From: Galeruca laticollis
Lineage: Eukaryota > Arthropoda > Insecta > Coleoptera > Chrysomelidae
Assembly (NCBI GenBank): GCA_963921935.1
Contig: OY998178.1
Coordinates: 198,804,862 to 198,868,861 of the forward strand
Reading direction: 5' to 3'
DNA length: 64,000 nucleotides
Shown in pieces: positions 56,640-64,000 of the stretch. Below the pieces are notes generated by a model. That model saw nothing but the letters and a program-made list of their open reading frames with translations. It did no database searches and was not told the origin of the DNA. Both the position numbers and the translations under genes were made by a program. Every line of letters begins with the position of its first letter. The first letter of the stretch is position 1.

Positions 56640-58375
56640 TTAAAAAATACTTTGGATGGATTAGTCTATTCCACATACGACAACTAAAGAAGAAATACTG
56701 GGTAACATTTTCAGCAAAAATGGAAGCGGACTTTTACTGTGGTCAGAAGAAGTTGTGGAACATGCTACGTAACAGAAAAAAACAAGTTACGGAGGAAGTG
56801 CAAGTAAATGAATTACAGAAGAAGGTACTTCGAAAACACATATAATATTACTGATGATGACAATACACCGATACAGATCTCAGTAAATGATAACAATAAC
56901 GAACCGGAAATAACACTGGAGGAACTTGAAGCACTAATAACAACATTGAAAAATCTAAAAGCACCTGCATTGATAATATAAACAACGAGTTATCAAGTAT
57001 GGAGGAGAAAAACTAAAGAGGGAACTTGTCACCTAATTTCAGAAGATTATAATATCCGGTGTCATACCGTACGAATGGAAGTTAAGCATATCCGTACCCA
57101 TACATAAAAAAAGGAGGAAAAAGGGATCCCGGGAATTTCAGGAACATAACTTTGTTGAGCTCAGTATTAAAACTTTTTACAAAAATCATAGCGATAAGAC
57201 TTGGAAACAAGATTCCTATGACGGAAGAACAACAAGGGTTCAGACAGAACAGATCGACGGTAGACGCAATATTCATAATACGGCAACTAACAGAAAAATC
57301 AATAAAGTTCAACAAGCCCATGTTTGCATGTTTTGTTGACCTCACTAAAGCCTTTGATAAAGAACGGTTGAAGGACGTATTCGAGACTCTAGAGAAGTAC
57401 AATATAGATCATAAATATCAATATATTATTAAAAAACTGGACACCGGAAATATAACGAGGATTAAAACCAGAACGGGATTGTCCAAACAAATACAGATTA
57501 TGAACGGGATACGACAGGCTGAGCCCTACACTATTCAATATTATCATGGACAGAATCATAGAAAGCGTTAACAAGGTCAACACGGGGTACATAATAGGAG
57601 AACAATCATTAAGTCTTATGTTATGCGGATGACGCGGTGCTAGTGGCAGAGAGTGAAGATGACTTACAGCGCCTACTATACAGAATGAAAACAACGGCAG
57701 ATAAATATAGTATGAGCATTTCAATTGAAAAGATTCAATCAATGTTCATAGCCAAAGATCCGATTAGATGTTAACTAGCTGTCGACAACAACATAATACA
57801 ACAAACAATGAAATTCAATTACCTTGGAGTAACAATATCAAGCAAGGGAGATTTAATAGAGGAAACACGAACTCAAGCGATAAAAGCATCAAGGGTCAGC
57901 GGATATTTGAGAGAAATAATATGGAAAAACAATATGATGAGTACACAAAGCAAGATGAGAATCTACAAAACATGCGAAGACCTATTCTCACTTATGCAAC
58001 CGAAACAAGGGCCGAAACATCAACAACAAAGAGAATAATGAAGACGACTGAAATGAGAACGCTAAGAACAATTATTAAGGGAGTGAGCCTCAGAGATAGA
58101 ATGAGAAGTCAGGACATTAGAGAAGAATTAGGAATTCAGGATGTGGTGAGATGGGTTAGAGAACGTAAACGAGGTTGGAGAGATCATGTCGAAAGAATGC
58201 GAGGAAACAGATGGGCAAAATGGGCGAAAACCCAGAAACCAAACACACGGAGACCACTAGGCAGACCACCGAAAAGATGGTATGAGAGCTGGAGCTCAGC
58301 GTCTCAAGAAGAGCTCAGGAGGAGGCTAAATATTCGGAATTAAACAGGACAGGGTCCTACTAAAAGAAAAAGAAG
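56640..58375 (+). mobile_element. RTE-like non-LTR retrotransposon, 5'-truncated
   Basis: Coding runs from LWNMLRNRKKQ to the characteristic Arg-rich C-terminus, then a short 3' tail aaagaaaaagaagaagag near 58360. The endonuclease and the first part of the ORF are missing. Confidence 0.82.
56700..58343 (+). pseudogene. RTE-like RT and C-terminal domain, frameshifted
   Basis: Pieces in order: KKLWNMLRNRKKQ, EELEALITTLKNLKAPA (the KxxKAPG box), IPYEWKLSISVPIHKK, then the clear block 57152-57571 with EEQQGFRQNRSTVDAIF and FVDLTKAFDKERL (motif A). Motif B is damaged (GIRQAEPYT for GxRQGDPLS). LCYADDAVLVAESEDD (motif C, intact) lies near 57620 in another frame, FNYLGVTISS at 57808, and ILTYATETRAETS then RERKRGWRDHVERMRGNRWAKW and RPLGRPPKRW to 58343. 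At least four frame changes. Confidence 0.85.
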
Positions 58376-59084
58376 AAGAGTCTATTCTGAAATTCTCATT
58401 TATTTTCACTGCAATATTATTTTATACAAGGGATTTATGGATTTCTTTCTGTTGCGCCATTTATTATTGTATCCCCACATAATTTGCACATTCTAAAAAT
58501 TATTAGTCATTGCAATTAGATTTAATAATAACTTATTTTCCATCGCAGTACATTTGTAATTATTTCCAATGACGCATTCTATTTGGCAATAACATCTCCA
58601 ATAAATCATGTTAAAAACACCCCAATGAAAATTTTTTCACTGAAGCAACGGCACTTCTTTGATAGAGATTTTTCTTCGAACACTCATTTGATATTCATTG
58701 AATGAAAGCACAAGAGTTTTATATTCGAATTTGGGTAGGAAGACCTTTTACAGCAAAGGGCGCGAAAAGTCAGTAGCGGGTATATCCAGAAAAAAATTAT
58801 TCAATAAGAATTCTCGACGGAAAATTTTGCGGTTAAGTTAACAAGATGCAGTATAAAATGCTCAAGATAATGTTCTTGATAAAATTTGATGTTGGTAAAG
58901 TTTACTGCAGCTATTATTTACAGAAAGTAAAAATGTAAACTGCGATATATAAATTGGTTTTATTGGCCAATACAGTTTCCATTGTCATCATTAGACTTAG
59001 CTTAATAGTACTCAAATAATAATTGAAATCATTACATCAATGTATTTATATGGTAGCTATCTATACCTTGTTCAAGAGAGAGAA
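58376..59084. other. No recognisable gene
   Basis: AT-rich; nothing supported. Confidence 0.35.
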
Positions 59085-59130
59085 AAAATATTTTGTAATA
59101 GTATATTGATTTATTAGGAGTAAAAGTATA

Positions 59131-59215
59131 ACTTTTTGTGGCGAGTCTGAATGTTTGATGGCCGAACGTTAGTGAGGCCGACAATTTCAGACGAGCCACA
59201 AAAAGTGCTTTTGCT
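59131..59215. repeat. Hairpin, left
   Basis: actttttgtggcgagtctga and its complement tcagacgagccacaaaaagt surround ggccgaacgttagtgaggcc. Confidence 0.8.
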
Positions 59216-59541
59216 CCGAATGAAACATGCTATTTTTTCCGCAAACGGCATCCAGACTATAGAACTAATTAATATTTAAATAAAAATTCAAAACGATTGC
59301 AACGAAGTTGATAAATTCAGAGAATAATAATTATAAAACTGCGCACTACATTTCCGTGGTTACTGGTTTTGTGATTGCCAAGTCAAAAACAAATTTGACA
59401 GTTCAATAATATTTGATAATGTCAGAAATATTGTAAGTGATTTAAAGCAACAATTGGACTGTGCATTTTTGGTAAGTACTTGAGCATCAAAATTTCGTTT
59501 GTTGTAGTAAAGTGTACTGAAATTTTCTTTTAGATTATATT

Positions 59542-59740
59542 ATGTCGGATTCAGAACTCAACTGTACACCGCCCGACGTTGTTGACATTGCTAAGGCAGC
59601 TACGAATAAATCAGGTAGTGCATTAAATATGTGCGGTGCAACCTTAAATAAGGAATAAATCAGGTAGTGCATTAAATATGTGCGGTGCAACCTTAAATAA
59701 CTGTAATTTTACTATTAATAATTATTATCGTTAATAAAGT
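59542..59740 (+). pseudogene. Short ORF: start and end of a larger protein joined, with a 49-bp tandem duplication
   Basis: After a possible intron (gtaagtacttg ... ttttag) ATG opens MSDSELNCTPPDVVDIAKAA. It then passes into KSGSALNMCGATLN, stops, and the same 49 bp (gaataaatcaggtagtgc...) repeats; the second copy continues with NNCNFTINNYYR and a stop. The N-terminus resembles the first residues of insect Crypton-like tyrosine-recombinase ORFs and the Asn-rich end resembles their C-termini, but this recollection is uncertain. Everything between is deleted, so no activity is possible. Confidence 0.45.
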
Positions 59741-59782
59741 TTAAAAGTTCAACTAGTAACTATTTTCCCTGTTAAAAATTCT

Positions 59783-59850
59783 ACTTTTTTGTACGGCCGT
59801 CAGCGTACAAAAAAGTACTTTTTTGTCCGCTCACGGCCGTACAAAAAAGT
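59783..59850. repeat. Near-perfect hairpin, 33-bp arms
   Basis: acttttttgtacggccgt then cagcgtacaaaaaag, mirrored as cttttttgtccgctc then acggccgtacaaaaaagt, with a 2-base centre and two mismatches. Confidence 0.9.
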
Positions 59851-59955
59851 GGCGTCTGTGAAATCATACTTCAACATCATGAATTGACGTTAATAATGTC
59901 TACTTTTTTTGACGTTTGCGGAAAAAATATTTTTCTCTACGACTATGTAATAATG

Positions 59956-62343
59956 GACTAATGGGAAAAAAGTCAGGAGCGTATAATCTGAGCCAAAATA
60001 AAGTTATTACTTCATATAAACTTTTTCTATGCAGGCCCTCGTTTTCGAGTTATAGGCCTCCAAAGTTTTTATTTTGAATTTGGTTTTTATTTTTTGTACT
60101 AGTTATTTGATCTTCATAAAATTTACAGCGAAGCTATAATGTACGTGTATGTTTATTTTGGAAAGGTAGATAGATTTACAGTTGTGTCTTGAAGCCAGGG
60201 ACGGACTATCCGCAATGGTTAGTGATCCAAAACTTTTGCAGGGAAGGCACACCCTGTATGAAATTATAGAAATTGACTTTCCCATAGATTAAGCTAACGA
60301 AAAAGTACTCTTGTTGGAATTGGATAAAATAAGCCGTTTGGCGAATATTTACAGTTTTATTAATGCACTAACTACCAATTTACCTAACCAACTTATTAAT
60401 GCAATGTCCAAGATTTACATACAGTACTACAAAAAAATAATTTGATGATAGCAGATGATAAAAACATTGAGAACGTATAAAATGGGAATTAAATAGGTAC
60501 GCAAACAACGTAATTAGTTGCTTTTAATCAAAATTACGAACACAACATTATTAAACCATTAAGAAAACCTCAAAAAACACAAGTTATAAAACATTAGACT
60601 AAAAATAATTACTAAACAACAACAAAAACTAACGTTATGCTAATTAATGTTAAATATGATCTCCTCCCACTTCCACGCACATTCCAAGTCTACGAAGGTT
60701 GTTTCTTTGCACTTGAAAGAGCAATCCCATATTATTTCTAATAACATTGCAGTGTAACATAATTCTGTCTATTAAATATTGCCTTGTTTGCACAGGTGTT
60801 GCGTATACTTTACTTTTGAGATAACCCCAGAGAAAGGAATGCATAGGATTAACGTCTCCTGATCGCGGTGGCCATTGAAAAGGGCCTCCACGACCAATCC
60901 ATCTATTAGGAAAGCTTGTGTGTAAATGCTGTCGTAGATCTAAACTGAAATGAGGAGAGGCTCCATCATGCATGAACCATAAATTCCTACGAGTTTGTAG
61001 AGGCACATCATCAAACAGGTTCCATAACTCATTTTGCAAAAACTCCAAATATCTGTGACCGGTCAAAGTGCCGTCAATAAAGTATGGCCCTATCAAATGT
61101 TTGCCAACTATTACTGCCCAAACATTAACCATGAATCTATGCTGGTTCCTAGTTTGGATAATGCCATGTGGATTCACATACTCCCATAAATGCATATTAT
61201 GAGAATTAACGATTCCATCTCTGATGAAACCAGATTCGTCCGTAAAGAGAACGTTACTAATAAATGTATTGTCTGCTTGTAGTTGTTGTCGCAGAAACCA
61301 CTGGCTATACTCAAGTCGTGTAGGATAATCAGCCACTGTCATACTGTGTACTTTTTCCATGTGAAAAACTGTTATTTCAGGTCGCGATGAACAATTGATT
61401 TCGAGACGTTATGTTCTCTTGATTATTTTCGTGAGCTTGTTGATGGTTCATTATCAACTGCATTTAACAAGTCTTGTTCAACTGCCACTTATTTATACCT
61501 GTTTCTCGTAAGCTAAGATCAATACGCTCAAACATTCGTCTGTCTGGCAATGCTCTGTTTGCAAAATGCTCTGCATAAAGCCTTCTGGCCTCTAAACAGT
61601 TTCGAGAAGCCAGTCCATACATTAAATGCATGTCTGCGCACTCAATAAAAGTGAACTTTACCATTGTAACTGTTAAATTAAGGACTTATGAATTATTGAC
61701 TACGAACTATTCTACACAACGTTTGACAACTAATCCTATGGTTACTTGATAAACGGTAAAAACACTTTTAAAAGAGTTTTTACCAACTTTCGAAATAATA
61801 AGTCGTTAATGTTTTTTATCTTCTGCTATTGTTAAATTATTTTGTTGTAATACTGTAGGTAAATCTTGGTCATCGTATTAATAAGTTAGTTAGGTAAATT
61901 GGTACGTAGTGCATTAATAAAACTGTAAATATTAGCCAAACGGCTTATTTTATCGAATTCCAACAAGAGTACCTTTTCGTTAGGTTAATGTGTGGGGAAG
62001 TCAATTTCGATAATTTCATACAGGGTGTGCCATCCCTGCAAAAGTTTTTGGATCACTAACCATTGCGGGTAGTCCGTCCCTGGCTTCAAGGCACAACTGT
62101 AAATCTATTTACCTTTCCAAAATAAACATAGACGTACATTATAGCTATGCCGTAAATTTTATAAAGATCAAATAACTAGTACAAAAAATAAAAATTAAAA
62201 CCAAATTCAAAATTCAAACTTTGGGGGCCTATAACTCGAAAACGAGGGCCTGCATAGAAAAAGTTTATATGAAGTACTAACATTATTTTGGCTCAAATTA
62301 TACGCTCCTGACTTTTTTCCCATTAGTCCCGGGACACCCTGTA
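59956..62343 (-). mobile_element. Second DD41D mariner-like transposon, about 470-bp TIRs, left tip lost
   Basis: Arms 59956 to about 60411 and about 61855-62343 are reverse complements. The right end is GGGACACCCTGTA followed by TA; the matching tip on the left is missing, since similarity starts at gactaatggg. Inside each arm is another terminus-like CACACCCTGTA (60249-60258; inverted at 62016-62025). So each arm could itself be a MITE of about 320 bp plus a further inverted part. Confidence 0.82.
60650..61664 (-). pseudogene. DD41D transposase, catalytic Asp lost, frameshifted
   Basis: N-terminal part at 61464-61664: MVKFTFIECADMHLMYG and RALPDRRMFERIDLSLRE. A broken middle (NEPSTSSR, NVSKSIVHRDL, second HTH) follows at 61360-61470. 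An open block 60650-61360 begins MEKVHSMTV, with NVLFTDESGFIRDG (first Asp), LWFMHDGASPHFSLD (second Asp), then WPPRSGDVNPMHSFLWGYLK, where the third catalytic Asp is His; the position is again 41 residues after the second. Sister to 47018-48089 by order and spacing but clearly diverged. Confidence 0.87.
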
Positions 62344-62391
62344 TACGGTGTTTCTCAAAAGTCCCCTTCTCCCCTCTTTTCTTTTGAACGG

Positions 62392-62795
62392 TGATACTTA
62401 GACTGATGAAATTTGGAGCGTGAAAATGAACTATTGTAAGCTTCTCTACTAGTGGCAACAGGTGACGTAATAAGCATTGGTGACGTCATCAGGCAACTGA
62501 AACCAATAATATTATGGCAAGTGACACCTCGTTTGAAAGGTATTTAGAATACCTATTCAATCATACTAATTTTTTGGATTTACGATATTTTTGATGATCA
62601 AAATACATAAACATTAAAATTTTAGTTTCGCTTTTAATTAATCAAGATTCAAAAGTCCGCTTATGGTTAATTGGTTTCAGTAGCCTGATGACGTCACCGA
62701 TGCCTATTACGTCACCTGTTACCACTTGTACAGAAGCTTACAATAGTTCATTTTCACGCTCCAAATTTCATAAGTCTAAGCATCACCGTTCAAAA
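62392..62795. mobile_element. Fold-back MITE, about 120-bp arms
   Basis: Left arm 62392-62507 and right arm 62670-62795 are reverse complements with few mismatches: ttttgaacggtgat, gaaatttggagcgtgaaaat, gtgacgtcatcaggc, ctgaaaccaat. The two tgacgtca CRE-like octamers lie one in each arm. The central 160 bp is AT-rich and non-coding. Confidence 0.85.
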
Positions 62796-62921
62796 TAAAA
62801 GAAATATGAACGAACATGTTGGTACATTTTTTTTATAATTTAAATAATTAATTTTCAAACTTACGTGTAAAGTGAGTTAACAATAATTATTAAAACACTT
62901 CATATTAATTTATGTCAGATT

Positions 62922-63107
62922 GTCAAAGCTTGAGTGACAGTTTTTTCGTTGAGCCATAACCGAGTTGGGGTGTCAAACTTTATAACTTAAGGGACAGTCT
63001 TGATTTACAGTACCATGACTTGCCACTTAATCATGATCTTAAGTTATAAAGTTTGACACCCCAACTCGGTTATGGCTCAACGAAAAAACTGTCATTCAAG
63101 CTTTGAC
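62922..63107. repeat. Long near-perfect hairpin, 70-bp arms, 46-bp loop
   Basis: Left arm 62922-62991 (gtcaaagcttgagtgac ... gagttggggtgtcaaac ... aacttaag) equals the complement of 63038-63107 with one mismatch. The loop is unrelated. Confidence 0.93.
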
Positions 63108-63165
63108 ATTTGACATTCTGACAATCCGACAACGTACCTTTTCATGAATTTTTTTTTATAAAGTT

Positions 63166-63166
<1 letters not shown>

Positions 63167-63205
<39 letters not shown>

Positions 63206-63216
63206 GGTGTGTGAGG

Positions 63217-63241
<25 letters not shown>
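63167..63241. repeat. GT microsatellite
   Basis: (GT)n run with a gagagagggtgtgtgaggg interruption in the middle, about 75 bp. Confidence 0.97.
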
Positions 63242-63247
<6 letters not shown>

Positions 63248-63365
63248 AACGGCTAGGAAGCAAGTCCATTAGCCACAGATTTTTCAATGAGTCTACCTAC
63301 GAGTAAATACTAATGTTTACGTCTTTGATAAAATTTACCAGTAGATCTAAAACATGAAAGTTATC

Positions 63366-63910
63366 TCAGCTTAAAAGGTGAATGAGGTTTAAAGGTAGGG
63401 AGTAGTTTTGTTCAACAAGTGACTTTATTAAACTGTTTGTTTTGTTAATGTAATTGCTGCATCCAAAGAAAATGTGATTAAGATCAGCATCAGAATTATC
63501 GTTGCAGGTACAGGATGATGACTGTATAATACCCAACTTGGCAAGATGGGCGGGATATCTTCCATGGCTAGTCTTCATTCTAAATACACTTGCTGAATAA
63601 AATTTAGGATATGTATAATCAAAAATATAGTTTGGAGATGAGGGTAAGGTAGGATGAATTTGAAAATAGGTGTTATTTGAGGATTGTGAAGCGTTTTCCC
63701 AGTGTTTTCGCCAGGATACATACATTTTATTTTTTATTGAGCTAATCGCATCATTTCCAGTATACACATTACAAAAAACTCCATTCACTACCGAATCTTT
63801 TGCTAATCGATCAGCTTTTTCATTCCCATATATTCCAATATGCCCCTTAACCCAAATAAATGTCATGCTCAAATTCAACAATATTGTTTTAATGTCACAT
63901 AAAATATATA
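63366..63910 (-). pseudogene. RNase H and C-terminal end of a non-LTR retrotransposon
   Basis: The minus strand gives DIKTILLNLSMTFIWVKGH, then GNEKADRLAK: the end of a retroelement RNase H1 with its late His and Asp. Downstream are SWRKHWENASQSS, FRMKTSHGRYPAHLAKLG and CTCNDNSDADLNHIFFGC, a CCHC-like finger found at the end of I/LOA/R1-type ORF2 proteins. It stops at 63366. The upstream part of the RNase H and the RT are not seen before 63910. The clade is uncertain. Confidence 0.78.
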
Positions 63911-64000
63911 GTTGGTAAATATTTTATTGTTATGCAAGTGATTTCAGGAATTTAAATAAATAGTAAATAAGTTATGTTATGTATAATAAGTTAATGGGTT
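63911..64000. other. Window edge, nothing recognised
   Basis: AT-rich sequence. Confidence 0.3.

Larger units (their letters stand above)
59085..59945. mobile_element. Hairpin-ended, internally deleted element
   Basis: Two hairpins lie near its ends (59131-59215 and 59783-59850). ctattttttccgcaaacg (59230) and cgtttgcggaaaaaat (59913) form an outer inverted pair, as do gagaaaaaatatttt (59085) and its complement near 59930. Between them is a small gene-like segment (59461-59740). Confidence 0.6.

Noticed and set aside
1..64000. CRISPR arrays, bacterial operons, tRNA or rRNA genes
   Set aside because: None seen; the tandem repeats at 34470 and 50786 have units of 150 bp or more without spacer logic, and all coding matches are eukaryotic transposons.

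Overview
The window looks like AT-rich insect nuclear DNA that is almost entirely transposable elements, many inserted inside one another and facing both ways. The eukaryotic signs are spliced exons with gt/ag borders, a THAP exon set, non-LTR retrotransposons, Penelope-like elements, microsatellites and many TA-flanked Tc1/mariner relatives. I cannot name the species; an arthropod, most likely an insect, is the safest reading. No certain host gene, tRNA or rRNA was found.

Layout. 1-1139: 3' part of a Penelope-like element (minus). 1140-5777: palindromes and a possible THAP-bearing relic. 5851-7146: two fold-back elements, the first with a mariner-type transposase scrap. 7151-12217: an element with perfect 23-bp terminal repeats, an 8-bp target duplication and a spliced THAP gene (P-superfamily-like). 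It holds a jockey-like retrotransposon (about 8601-11815), which itself holds a long-TIR element (8663-10063) carrying a cysteine-rich ORF remnant. 12226-18083: a second jockey-like element (minus), split by a 3.2-kb inverted Penelope-like dimer (14078-17290) with a 13-bp target duplication. 18897-28489: a large element with 1.1-1.25-kb TIRs and the same cysteine-rich ORF family. It contains a DD82E transposon (20091-22548) and two FLYWCH/MULE elements (22602-24601, and 25820-27794 with an intact 462-codon transposase).

29650-30977: second DD82E copy. 33486-35657: fold-back element built around an inverted minisatellite. 36150-36465: third Penelope-like scrap. 37959-40112: hAT-like element. 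40820-41268: RT scrap. 42260-42955: third FLYWCH/MULE relative. 43508-44842 and 45420-45960: third and fourth DD82E copies. 46359-49055: DD41D element with about 800-bp TIRs that include its own coding end. 49900-50475: mariner relic. 50786-52720: satellite with higher-order structure. 53193-56531: pogo-like element split by a hairpin-ended insertion. 56640-58375: RTE-like retrotransposon. 59085-59945: hairpin-ended deletion derivative. 59956-62343: second DD41D element with a lost catalytic Asp. 62392-63241: fold-back MITE, long hairpin, GT microsatellite. 63366-63910: RNase H end of another non-LTR element.

These are independent parasites rather than a pathway. The most notable link is between the two long-TIR elements (8663-10063 and 18897-28489). 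They share terminal bases (TAGTCC), very long TIRs and remnants of the same unnamed ORF, which suggests one poorly described DNA transposon group. Target duplications let much of the insertion order be read directly.
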